DNA from: Chloroflexota bacterium
GTDB lineage: Bacteria; Chloroflexota; Ktedonobacteria; Ktedonobacterales; Ktedonobacteraceae
Direction of reading: 5' to 3'
Length of the DNA: 11,459 bases
Assembly (NCBI GenBank): GCA_005881995.1
Contig: VBHV01000105.1
Location: forward strand, 1-11,459
In this document: piece after piece, positions 1 through 6,790 of the stretch
Position numbering within the stretch: position 1 is the first letter of the stretch
How the letters are laid out: each line of letters begins with the position of its first letter
Position numbers and translations under genes: made by a program
Notes under the pieces: generated by a model
The model's database searches: none
Told to the model about the DNA's origin: nothing
The model's input: only the letters and a program-made list of their open reading frames with translations

Positions 1-91
1 AAGCGGCCCATCCAAAGCGGGACCATTTCTGTGTGGTTGCGACGCTTTTCTGTGTGGTTGCGACGCTTTTCTGTGTGGTTGCGACGCTCAT
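1..91 (-). CDS. Carbohydrate ABC transporter permease 2, N-terminal fragment (runs off left edge)
   Basis: Only the first 30 codons lie in the window. The frame opens with ATG at 91-89, three bases after the TGA of permease 1, and stays open to the edge. An AAAGGAA Shine-Dalgarno inside the end of the upstream gene (99-105) supports this start. The visible peptide is M, then SVATTQK three times, then WSRFGWAA. The last part resembles the short cytoplasmic tail that precedes the first membrane helix of MalG/UgpE-type permeases. Binding protein, permease 1, permease 2 is the usual order for CUT1 sugar importers, which supports the identity. The triple heptapeptide is unusual. The membrane domain and its EAA loop are not visible, so the call rests on start signal, gene order and the RFGWAA-type tail. 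Confidence 0.72.
   Translation of the reverse strand, partial: MSVATTQKSVATTQKSVATTQKWSRFGWAA
27..89 (-). repeat. 21-bp direct tandem repeat, three copies, in frame within the permease 2 N-terminus
   Basis: Three adjacent 21-bp units occupy 27-47, 48-68 and 69-89. They are identical except for the last base of the third (c89 instead of t). Because 21 is a multiple of three, each unit encodes the same heptapeptide, SVATTQK, on the minus strand. Copy-number change would therefore lengthen or shorten the tail without shifting the frame. Confidence 0.95.
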
Positions 92-94
92 GAA

Positions 95-1048
95 TCAATT
101 CCTTTCCGAAACGGTACGCTCAGTCATCAGCCGCAGCATCCCTCTGGCGGCGAAGATGGCGAGGATTACCCCGATTACTCCAAGTGCCGAAGCCTGTCCA
201 ATCTGAAACGATGTAAATGCCGTGCGATAGGTGTAGTAGGGTAGAGTGTTCGTTGACACTCCAGGGCCACCCGAGGTCGTGATGTAAATCTCGGCAAATG
301 TCTGGAAAATAAAGATGGTTCCAAACAGGAGAGAGATTTCATACGCTTTTCGCAGTAAGGGAAAGGTAATGCGCCAGAAGGTCATGAAAGCATTTGCTCC
401 GTCAACTTTCGCCGCCTCCATGACCTCGTCGGGGATAGATTGAAGGCCCGCGAGAATGACCAGCATCACAAAGGGGGTCCATTCCCAGGCAACAATGAAC
501 ATGATGCTCTGAAGTGGAAACGTGGAGAACCAGGCCACATTGGGGAGGCCGACAAGATGAAACAGCCAATCAATCATTCCTGAAGATGGACTCAGGAAGA
601 GATTTTTCCATATCAGAGCCATGACCGACGGCGTCACCAGGAATGGCACGGTCGCCAACGCACGCAAGACACCTCTGCCCCAGATTGGGCGGTTGAGGAG
701 GAGTGCCAGAATCGTTCCCGCGATGAGAGCTAAAATCATCGATCCTACCACCAGTTGCACGGTATTCCACATGACGGGCCAGAAGTTCGGATCGCTGACG
801 AACGCAGTAATGTAGTTTGCAAGCCCGACAAAGGGAAATCCCTCTGATGGCACCAGTAAATTCCAAGAATGCAGGCTAAACCACACGGCTAAAAGGAAGG
901 GAATCTGAGTCAACGTAATCATAAATACCAGTGCAGGGAGGTGCCACCATGTTCTCCCTGCACGTCCCTCGATTGTGGGGGCTGGAGTGGTACGCCTGTG
1001 CATTCCAGGGAGCGTAAACTTCTGAGGAGCCTGAGCTACCTGACTCAT
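95..1048 (-). CDS. Carbohydrate ABC transporter permease 1 (MalF/UgpA type)
   Basis: This is one of the two inner-membrane subunits that form the pathway of a CUT1-type sugar importer. The ATG at 1048 is preferred (317 residues) because AAAGGA lies 6 bases upstream (1055-1060). The longer ATG at 1084 has no such signal. A proline-rich tail of about 34 residues precedes helix 1 (WWHLPALVFMITLTQIPFLL, near residues 34-53). Further hydrophobic segments follow, and the cytoplasmic EAA loop lies near residues 211-232 (EAAKVDGANAFMTFWRITFP), the contact site for the ATPase. The EAA loop shows the full EAA-DGA-F-I-P pattern, so the protein looks intact. The TGA stop lies 3 bases before the permease 2 start, which suggests translational coupling. 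No ATPase gene is in the window; such importers often share an MsiK-like ATPase encoded elsewhere. Confidence 0.95.
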   Translation of the reverse strand: MSQVAQAPQKFTLPGMHRRTTPAPTIEGRAGRTWWHLPALVFMITLTQIPFLLAVWFSLHSWNLLVPSEGFPFVGLANYITAFVSDPNFWPVMWNTVQLVVGSMILALIAGTILALLLNRPIWGRGVLRALATVPFLVTPSVMALIWKNLFLSPSSGMIDWLFHLVGLPNVAWFSTFPLQSIMFIVAWEWTPFVMLVILAGLQSIPDEVMEAAKVDGANAFMTFWRITFPLLRKAYEISLLFGTIFIFQTFAEIYITTSGGPGVSTNTLPYYTYRTAFTSFQIGQASALGVIGVILAIFAARGMLRLMTERTVSERN

Positions 1049-1100
1049 GAGCTGTCCTTTCTTCTTTCTTATCAACCCGCTCATTATGAGCGTGGAGTGA

Positions 1101-1147
1101 CCAACGAGAGATCACCGGTTCGATAAAGTGGGGCAGTCTCTCGTTGG
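1101..1147 (-). other. Intercistronic stem-loop between binding protein and permease 1
   Basis: An 11-bp perfect inverted repeat (arms 1101-1111 and 1137-1147, arm CCAACGAGAGA) encloses a 25-base loop. It lies in the 115-bp gap between the binding-protein stop (1164) and the permease start (1048). No T-run follows on the minus strand, so it is not a canonical terminator. By analogy with structures downstream of malE in enterobacteria, it may protect the upstream message or attenuate read-through, giving more binding protein than permease. That role is inference. Confidence 0.65.
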
Positions 1148-1163
1148 CCAAACCTGTGATAGC

Positions 1164-2543
1164 TTAGTACCCGGAAGCGTTACTCGCATTCACTTGCGAT
1201 GCCAGGATTTGGTCCGACTGTTGCAGAGCCTGGACGACTGTCAATTTCTCAGCAACGACTGCGGACATCAGCTCGCTTATCTGCTGGCCCGCCGACTCAA
1301 ACTGGGGAATGCCCACATACTGCACGCCATGATAGGGAACCGGATTGAGCGTGGGCGTGTCTGGAGTAGCAGTATTAATAGAGTCGAGCGTGACCTGAGC
1401 AAAGGGAGCCGCCGCTTGATACTGGGGATTCTGATAAATCGAGGTACGCGTCCCCGGTGGCACATTCGCCCAACCGAAGGTTTTCCCAGCCAGTTGCAGA
1501 TATTGCGGACTGGTGGCCCAGGTGATGAACTGGAAAGCGGCGTCCTTGTTGCGGCTGGAGTTGACCAGACCCAGGGACCAGGCCCATAACCAATGACTGC
1601 CATTGGGGGTCACGGCTGTGGGCGCATAGGCATAGCCTACATGGCCAGCGATCGTGGATTGCGAGGGCGTTTCGAGCACGCCGCCAAAGGAGGTGGCGTC
1701 ATAGAACATCGCGCCTTTGCCCTGCGTTATCAAATTCAAGCACTCTTGCCAGCCGGAGGTAGAAGCTCCTGGCTCTCCATACTTCTGTAACAGCGTCGCG
1801 TACAGCGTGACCGCCTGCTGCACCGCCGGAGTGTTCAGCTGGGGTTGCCATTGCTGGTTGAACCAGCTGCCCCCGAAGGTGTTAATCATGGTATCCAGGG
1901 GCGCAAGGTTCATGCCCCAACCCGCCTGCCCACGCAGCAGAATGCCCGTGATGCCATGGGCTGGATCATTCAACTGCTGGGCAAGCTGCGTGATCTGACT
2001 CCAGGTCGGATGCAATGGCATGCTCAGATGGTGCTGGGCGAAGATTTGCTTGTTGTACATAAGGAAACTGCTCTCGCCGTAGAATGGCAGGGCATAAGGA
2101 TGCCCCTGATAGGAGAGAGACGACATGACCGGCTTGAGCAGATCGCTATAGTTATAGCTGCTCTTGTCGGCGGCTGACATCTTGTCAAGGTACGGCTGCA
2201 AATCTTGAATCCAGCCATTATGCGCCCAGATAGGAGTTTCGTAGCTCCCGATGGTCGCAATATCGAACTTGCCAGCGTTGGTGGCGACATCCTGTGTCAC
2301 TTTCGTACGCAGGTCGTTTTCAGGTAAGGTGACAAAGTTGACCTTGATGTTGGGATACTGTTTCTCGAACACCTGCTGAGTCAGCTGCTCCATCTGGACC
2401 ATCTGAGAATTGTTCACGGTAGCCACAGTGAGTGTGGTGGTACCGGAAGAAGATGATGGGCTGCCAGGAGAACACGCAGCCAATCCTGCCAGCAGTAGAG
2501 CGAGACCTGTAAGCACGGTGATGACGCGTGCGGTGATCTTCAC
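1164..2543 (-). CDS. Sugar/polyol ABC transporter substrate-binding lipoprotein
   Basis: This is an extracytoplasmic solute receptor of SBP family 1 (MalE-like). The GTG at 2543 is chosen (459 residues) because AAGGAGG lies 8 bases upstream (2552-2558). It gives a textbook lipoprotein signal: VKITAR, a hydrophobic core, then lipobox LAAC with Cys24 as the lipidated residue. A longer frame opening at 2600 would bury this signal. The mature protein starts with a Ser/Gly-rich linker. It contains the family signatures ALPFYGESSFLMYNKQIF (about residues 149-166), GKGAMFYDATSFGG, and WATSPQYLQLAGKTFGWANV followed by PPGTR near the C-terminus. The last block reminds me of sorbitol/mannitol (SmoE-type) receptors, so a polyol is possible, but the ligand cannot be fixed from sequence. 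It is the first gene of the importer operon and is transcribed away from lacI. Confidence 0.93.
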   Translation of the reverse strand: MKITARVITVLTGLALLLAGLAACSPGSPSSSSGTTTLTVATVNNSQMVQMEQLTQQVFEKQYPNIKVNFVTLPENDLRTKVTQDVATNAGKFDIATIGSYETPIWAHNGWIQDLQPYLDKMSAADKSSYNYSDLLKPVMSSLSYQGHPYALPFYGESSFLMYNKQIFAQHHLSMPLHPTWSQITQLAQQLNDPAHGITGILLRGQAGWGMNLAPLDTMINTFGGSWFNQQWQPQLNTPAVQQAVTLYATLLQKYGEPGASTSGWQECLNLITQGKGAMFYDATSFGGVLETPSQSTIAGHVGYAYAPTAVTPNGSHWLWAWSLGLVNSSRNKDAAFQFITWATSPQYLQLAGKTFGWANVPPGTRTSIYQNPQYQAAAPFAQVTLDSINTATPDTPTLNPVPYHGVQYVGIPQFESAGQQISELMSAVVAEKLTVVQALQQSDQILASQVNASNASGY

Positions 2544-2572
2544 GGCAGATTCCTCCTTAGGAAGTATAAAAG

Positions 2573-2602
2573 ATATTACTACAACAAGACGTCTGGTCAC
2601 AA
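2573..2602 (-). promoter_or_regulatory. Candidate promoter of the ABC importer operon
   Basis: On the minus strand, TTGTGA (2597-2602) and TAATAT (2573-2578) are separated by 18 bases and lie about 30 bases upstream of the binding-protein GTG. This would give a leader of roughly 20 bases. The match is modest. A more distant promoter near the 3086-3137 palindrome is also possible. Confidence 0.3.
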
Positions 2603-3085
2603 ATACGACAGGACGACGTTAAGAAGGAAGCTATGCAACGGTTTTGAGCTTTCTGAACACATCCCTCCTTTCTTATGTATGCTCTAAGGAATGGTGTGGA
2701 GCAGGAAAAACAGCGCTCACGCCAACCTGCTTCTTTTTAGTCTGCCGTTTTCACCGCAGACTGCCGTAGCTCATAAGGAGTACCAAAAAGCCTCGTTTTT
2801 ACTTGGTGTACAGGAAGAAAGGCGTAAGTAGCAAAGAGAAGCAAGACTACTGGAAGGTTGGAAAGAACAATGCTATGGTGTTGCACGTCTGCCCATAACC
2901 AGAGGTGGATGGAGTTGTTGCGTCGTATTACGGCGGGAATACCATCGCGCATCTTAGCGTCCTTTTGCCTCGTCTCTCATAAACGAGGGCTCTATGACCC
3001 AGATTATCGACTCGTCATACGCAACAAAAGTCTGAGAAATTGCGGAAGCTTGCGGATAACGCTGCCTCCGACCTGTGCCTGATGG
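2603..3085. other. Long non-coding stretch between importer and lacI, no gene recognised
   Basis: I find no convincing gene here. Open frames of 60-75 residues exist on both strands, including 2737-2952 on the minus strand and 2858-3082 on the plus strand. None has a good ribosome binding site at its start or a recognisable family motif. Two modest inverted repeats are visible. One is AGTCTGC (2739-2745) with GCAGACT (2756-2762). The other is an interrupted repeat at 2780-2811 built on GTACCAA and TTGGTGTAC. Neither is followed by a T-run in a useful orientation. The stretch may be a long leader of the importer message or remnants of a lost gene. Confidence 0.5.
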
Positions 3086-3137
3086 TATGGTATTGTTAGA
3101 AAAACGATTAGCTAATCGTTTTTCTAACAATACCATA
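3086..3137. promoter_or_regulatory. 52-bp perfect palindrome, candidate LacI-family operator
   Basis: The arms 3086-3111 and 3112-3137 are exact reverse complements over 26 bp with no spacer. The centre reads AACGATTAGCTAATCGTT (3103-3120). It lies in the divergent region between the importer operon and lacI. The core has the size and symmetry of a LacI-family operator, and its left half recurs at the lacI promoter (3310-3320). A terminator is unlikely because neither flank has a T-run. One caveat is that the centre is a G|C step, whereas many LacI-family sites have C|G. The palindrome is also much longer than one repressor dimer needs, so it may bind two proteins or form a cruciform. Confidence 0.6.
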
Positions 3138-3292
3138 GGAAATTACGTTTGTCAAGACTTATCGAGCGGAAAATCAGGGTGTGTGAAAGGTTGCCAGGAA
3201 GACGATTTGACTGCCAGGGCGACCGCGAGGGCCGCCCTATTTCCTTAACTCCAAATGACTGCCTGACACTATCTTTATTTGGCAGAAGAAGG

Positions 3293-3320
3293 TATGATAG
3301 ATACAGCATAACGATTAGCT
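3293..3320 (+). promoter_or_regulatory. Candidate lacI promoter with overlapping operator half-site
   Basis: TATGAT (3293-3298) is a good -10 hexamer, but no clear -35 is visible at normal spacing. CTGACA at 3263-3268 is 24 bases away, which is too far. Directly downstream, 3310-3320 repeats AACGATTAGCT, the 11-nt core half of the 52-bp palindrome. A partial right half (TTCTGTT) follows. A repressor bound here would cover the start region, which suggests autoregulation. Confidence 0.4.
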
Positions 3321-3378
3321 TCTGTTTGGAGCCTGTGAGCAATGCATTCCATTGCACATGAAAGCGAGTTGCAACTAC

Positions 3379-4404
3379 ATGGCGATGTCTCCCAATCACT
3401 CAGTAACCATCAAAGATGTAGCTATTCATGCTTCTGTTTCCGTTGCGACGGTGTCTGCTGTGATAAATAAAAACAAATATGTGAGTCCTGAATTAGCGCG
3501 ACGAGTACACGAAAGCATCACCGCTTTAAGCTTTCAACGGAATAGTTTTGCTCGTGGGTTAAAGACTCGGGTAAGCTACAGCATTGGACTTATTGTCCCT
3601 GATATTACGAATCCTTTCTTCACAAACATCGCCCGTGGGGTAGAAGATGTGGCGAGTGCTCACAATTATTCTTTAATTCTAGGGAATACCGATGAAGACC
3701 CTGAGAAGGAGAAAAAATATCTTCAACTATTAGAAAGCAAGCAAGCTGATGGTCTCATCATTGCTGTAACGGCCCGCAGTCACGAGTATTTACAAGCTCT
3801 ACCTATTCAGCATCTCGCTTTAGTAAGCATTGATCGCTCGCTCTTTGATCTGGGCATCGATACGGTCATGGTAGATAATAGAGCAGGCGCCAGAAAGGCA
3901 ATAGAACACCTCATTGCGCTTGGTCATCGACGTATTGGTCTGGTGACGGGGATTCGTGGGATCGCGCCAACAGAAGAACGCATATTGGGATATAGGGAAG
4001 CGCTCGAAAAACACGGAATTGCTGTCGATCCTGCCTTGATTGCTGTAGCGTATGCGCGTGTAGATGGAGGAGAGCGTGGAGCGATGCAACTCCTCGCACT
4101 CGAGGATCGGCCCACGGCGCTCTTTATGATGGATGGAACCATGGCTATCGGCGCACTACAAAGCATAGTGAAGCTTGGTCTGCGTTGTCCAGAAGATATC
4201 GCCCTTGCTAGTTTCGATGATTTCACATGGGCTGCAGTGATGCGGCCTCATTTGACGGTCATTGACCAACCAACGTATGAGATCGGCCAACAATCGGCTC
4301 ATCTCCTCTTTGAACGGCTACAGAATCAGAAAAAAGCACCGAGAGAGATCCGCCTTCAAACGCAATTAATCGTTCGTGAATCATGTGGCGCCATGTTACG
4401 ATGA
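3379..4404 (+). CDS. LacI-family transcriptional regulator
   Basis: This is a sugar-responsive DNA-binding protein of 341 residues, a normal family length. The N-terminal helix-turn-helix (TIKDVAIHASVSVATVSAVI, residues 10-29) is followed by the hinge helix (about 50-62, RNSFARGLK). The hinge keeps the leucine that intercalates in the operator minor groove. The effector domain begins at YSIGLIVPDITNPFF (67-81) and shows VDNRAGARKAIEHLIALGHR (165-184). It ends with ASFDDFTWAAVMRPHLTVID and QPTYEIG. No ATG has a strong ribosome binding site. I chose 3379 because the family usually starts a few residues before TIKDVA; 3358 and 3385 are alternatives. The gene is divergent from the importer, with the palindrome at 3086-3137 between them, so local control of the importer and of itself is the natural inference. 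The inducer is unknown. Confidence 0.93.
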   Translation: MAMSPNHSVTIKDVAIHASVSVATVSAVINKNKYVSPELARRVHESITALSFQRNSFARGLKTRVSYSIGLIVPDITNPFFTNIARGVEDVASAHNYSLILGNTDEDPEKEKKYLQLLESKQADGLIIAVTARSHEYLQALPIQHLALVSIDRSLFDLGIDTVMVDNRAGARKAIEHLIALGHRRIGLVTGIRGIAPTEERILGYREALEKHGIAVDPALIAVAYARVDGGERGAMQLLALEDRPTALFMMDGTMAIGALQSIVKLGLRCPEDIALASFDDFTWAAVMRPHLTVIDQPTYEIGQQSAHLLFERLQNQKKAPREIRLQTQLIVRESCGAMLR

Positions 4405-4529
4405 AGCACGAGAGGCATAAAGTGAGTAAAGGTCAATAACCAGAAATTTGCTTTGTGTGAGGCATTTACCTGGGTGGATACCTTCATGAGAGGTTGATCT
4501 TGCCCTGAAATCGCAACCCGCTAGCTACA
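4405..4529. other. Convergent intergenic region, no clear terminator
   Basis: The 125 bases between the end of lacI and the end of the kinase gene contain no strong GC-rich hairpin with a T-run on either strand. The only repeat noticed is a short direct GAGGCAT. Termination of the two convergent genes is not explained by sequence here. Confidence 0.4.
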
Positions 4530-5396
4530 TCAAGGTGCCCGCCACACCTGTACGGTCAAATCAGCACTGCCAGAAGCAATCAGTTGCCCATCAGGGGACC
4601 ATTGTGCAGCGTAAACGGTAGCTGAATGGTTGCGATACACTAAAATGGTGCGTCCCGTGGCAGCATCCCAGACCCTGGCCGTGGCGTCATTCCCACCGGA
4701 GAGGATTTGCTTGCCATCACGTGACCAATCCACTGCCCACACTTTATCAGTATGGTCTTGATAGGTGAGCAAGTGAAGGCCTGTGGCGACATCCCAGATC
4801 TGTACGGTATGATCATCGCCCGCAGAGGCAATGCGCCGTCCATCAGGCGACCATGCCGCAGCCAGCACCCCTGCTGTATGGCCACGGTAGATGGTCGAGG
4901 TTTCGCCAGTGGCAGCATCCCAGACCCGCACGGTCTGGTCATCGCTCGCAGAGACAATGTGCTGTCCATCGGGCGACCACAGTGCTGACCATACCCGATC
5001 GACATGTCCAGAGTAGACGAGGAAAGTAGTCCCGCTCTTAGGGTCCCATATGTGCACGGTGTGGTCGGTACTCGCAGAGGCGATGCGCCTGTTATCGAGC
5101 GACCATGCGACCGTATGCACGGTCTTGGTATGGTCAGAGTAGGTGAAGAGCAGCGCTCCAGTAGCTATATCATGCACCTGAACGATCTTATCTTCACCTC
5201 CAAAGGCAATGCGTTTCCCGTCATGCGACCACGCCACGGAGTTTGGCGTCGCGGTCGGGTTATAAGAGGAGGATTCGTTCCCGGTAGCTGGAGACCATAC
5301 CTTCACCATATGATCCTTGCCTGCAGAGGCAATGAACTTGCCATCAGGAGACCATTCGGCGTCATAGACCTCATCATGATGCCCACGGAAGGTGTA
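4530..5396 (-). repeat. WD40 coding repeat array, 126-bp period
   Basis: Seven coding repeats of almost constant 42-residue length encode the propeller; the first interval is 41 residues. Each has a GH/DH-type start, a W-S-x-D-G/N turn, IASA/IVSA-like strands and a V-x-V/I-W-D end. Consecutive units share visible DNA similarity, for example repeated forms of ccatcaggcgaccat, so the array could change copy number by recombination. Confidence 0.85.
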
Positions 5397-6548
5397 GAGA
5401 GGGCTAGAAGTGGGAGTGGTCTGAGTAAGGGCCCACCAGCCAATCCCGCCAGCCGTTATGCCCGCCACGGTCAGTCCTGCCAATCCCGCCAGTACCGTCC
5501 TTCTCGAGAGCACGCGTCTATGTGAAGCGGGAGTGGGGATACTGGAGGGAGACGGCGTAGGAAGCGCAGCCAGGTCTAACAGGGCGTAATCGGTCCGAGT
5601 CGAGACTTGCCTGTCGGTATCGAGACGCTGCAAGGCAGATGAGGCCACATCGATGGTATGCTCTTCCAGCATGGGCGATGTCAAGAGATTGGTGGACGTT
5701 GGCAGAATCCTTGTAGGGATAGAGTCAATCGATGGTCCTGATGCGCTGGCCTGCACCAGGGCATTGGCAAAGGCACGCATACTGGCAAAGCGCCGATGCA
5801 CATCCTTCTCAAGCGCCAGGAGTACCACCTGCTCAAGCTCGGGTGAGATATCTGGGACTTTCTCGCGCAGCGGAGGAGGGGGAACCGTGAGGTGCTGCAT
5901 GGCGATCTCCCAATACGTGCCATTGAAAGGGCGTGCCCCGGTGAGCCATTCATAGACAACGACTGCTAAGGCATATTGGTCGCTGGCCGGGCGCGGCTTG
6001 CCCTGGAACTGTTCTGGCGCCATATAGTGAACGGTACCGGCGGTCTCGCTCGTACTCAAAGAAGTCGAGCTCTGGGCTGTAAAGGCAAGGCCGAAATCGC
6101 TGAGCAAGATCTCGTGGTTCTGTCCCACCAGCATGTTCTCTGGCTTAATATCGCGATGGACCAGTTTTCTCTCATGGGCATACTGCAAGGCGGCCGCTAC
6201 CTGTGTGACATAGGGGACGACAGTAGCCGGCGAGAGAGGTGTATCCCCGGAATACAGCCGGCGCAGGGTGCCATGAGGTGCATACTCCATCACCAGAAAA
6301 GGAACGCCGCTCTCCACACCAAAGTCAAGCACGCGCACAATATGGGGATGCGTGAGGCTGGCGATGGCGCGAGCCTCAGTGCGAAACTGCTCCAAATGCT
6401 TGCCGATCAAACGTACCTGGAGCACCTTGATAGCGGTCAGCGTGTTCAAATGAAGATGCTTACCGAGGTAGACATCGGCGAAGCCACCGCGTCCGAGCAG
6501 GCGGAGCAGGCGATAGTTGCCAAGTTGCTGGCCCACACGGTCGGTCAT
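4530..6548 (-). CDS. Transmembrane Ser/Thr protein kinase with C-terminal seven-bladed WD40 propeller
   Basis: The ATG at 6548 (672 residues) is preferred over 6629 because GAGGAGG lies 8 bases upstream (6557-6563). It gives a start just before the kinase fold. Kinase motifs are complete: glycine loop GRGGFADVY (19-27), AIK with Lys41, HRDIKPEN (131-138, catalytic Asp133), DFG (151-153), a Ser/Thr-rich activation segment, and APE (177-179). Arg before the catalytic Asp makes it an RD kinase, probably activated by phosphorylation. A Ser/Thr/Pro-rich linker (about 265-345) leads to one membrane helix (about 352-375). Seven WD40 blades follow (385-672), with the core Trp at 399, 440, 482, 524, 566, 608 and 650. 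Predicted topology is cytoplasmic kinase and external propeller. Such fusions are abundant in Ktedonobacteria. The ligand and targets are unknown. The gene is divergent from the sigma-factor operon. Confidence 0.95.
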   Translation of the reverse strand: MTDRVGQQLGNYRLLRLLGRGGFADVYLGKHLHLNTLTAIKVLQVRLIGKHLEQFRTEARAIASLTHPHIVRVLDFGVESGVPFLVMEYAPHGTLRRLYSGDTPLSPATVVPYVTQVAAALQYAHERKLVHRDIKPENMLVGQNHEILLSDFGLAFTAQSSTSLSTSETAGTVHYMAPEQFQGKPRPASDQYALAVVVYEWLTGARPFNGTYWEIAMQHLTVPPPPLREKVPDISPELEQVVLLALEKDVHRRFASMRAFANALVQASASGPSIDSIPTRILPTSTNLLTSPMLEEHTIDVASSALQRLDTDRQVSTRTDYALLDLAALPTPSPSSIPTPASHRRVLSRRTVLAGLAGLTVAGITAGGIGWWALTQTTPTSSPLYTFRGHHDEVYDAEWSPDGKFIASAGKDHMVKVWSPATGNESSSYNPTATPNSVAWSHDGKRIAFGGEDKIVQVHDIATGALLFTYSDHTKTVHTVAWSLDNRRIASASTDHTVHIWDPKSGTTFLVYSGHVDRVWSALWSPDGQHIVSASDDQTVRVWDAATGETSTIYRGHTAGVLAAAWSPDGRRIASAGDDHTVQIWDVATGLHLLTYQDHTDKVWAVDWSRDGKQILSGGNDATARVWDAATGRTILVYRNHSATVYAAQWSPDGQLIASGSADLTVQVWRAP

Positions 6549-6689
6549 CGGCCAGGCCTCCTCTTTGGAACGTGAAAGCGCGTCTTGCCCATTGAAATAA
6601 CTAGCCAGATAAAGTGAGTCATAGTACAAACGATGAGGAGGGGAATTTTTAGCTGATTGAGACGCTGAAATAGCACATTAGTAGGATTA

Positions 6690-6722
6690 TTGACTCTAAT
6701 TGAATCATGCCGAACGTATAAT
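6690..6722 (+). promoter_or_regulatory. Candidate promoter of the sigma/anti-sigma/channel operon
   Basis: A perfect TATAAT (6717-6722) lies about 70 bases upstream of the sigma-factor ATG. TTGACT (6690-6695) resembles a -35, but the 21-base spacer is longer than normal. Either the true -35 is a weaker sequence or an activator is needed. The rest of the 242-bp divergent region (6549-6790) shows no other clear element, and I could not assign a kinase promoter. Confidence 0.35.
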
Positions 6723-6790
6723 ACTATGAACCAATGTTACTCATAAGCCCTGGCATATTTTTCTCTCATTAGCAGAAAGTGCTTTATAGT

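Noticed and set aside
27..89. Tandem repeats read as a small CRISPR array or iteron origin
   Set aside because: The 21-bp units are directly adjacent with no spacers, and they are in frame with the start of a permease gene.
1128..1589. 153-codon plus-strand open frame opposite the binding-protein gene
   Set aside because: It lies fully antisense to a strongly supported lipoprotein gene, has no family motif, and its composition mirrors that gene.
2739..2762. AGTCTGC/GCAGACT inverted repeat read as a terminator
   Set aside because: The T-run lies on the wrong side for the plus strand and reads as A on the minus strand, and no gene ends here.
2737..2952. 71-codon minus-strand open frame in the importer-lacI gap
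   Set aside because: There is no Shine-Dalgarno at the start, no recognised motif and no supporting context. It has a hydrophobic stretch but is most simply a chance frame.
3086..3137. Palindrome read as a Rho-independent terminator
   Set aside because: The arms are AT-rich, there is no loop spacer, neither flank has a T-run, and no gene ends nearby.
5004..5525. 173-codon plus-strand open frame opposite the kinase
   Set aside because: It is antisense to the regular WD40 repeats, and its repeated peptide pattern is a shadow of the 126-bp period.
5976..6575. 199-codon plus-strand open frame opposite the kinase domain
   Set aside because: The minus strand encodes a full set of kinase motifs in this interval; the plus frame shows no recognisable domain.
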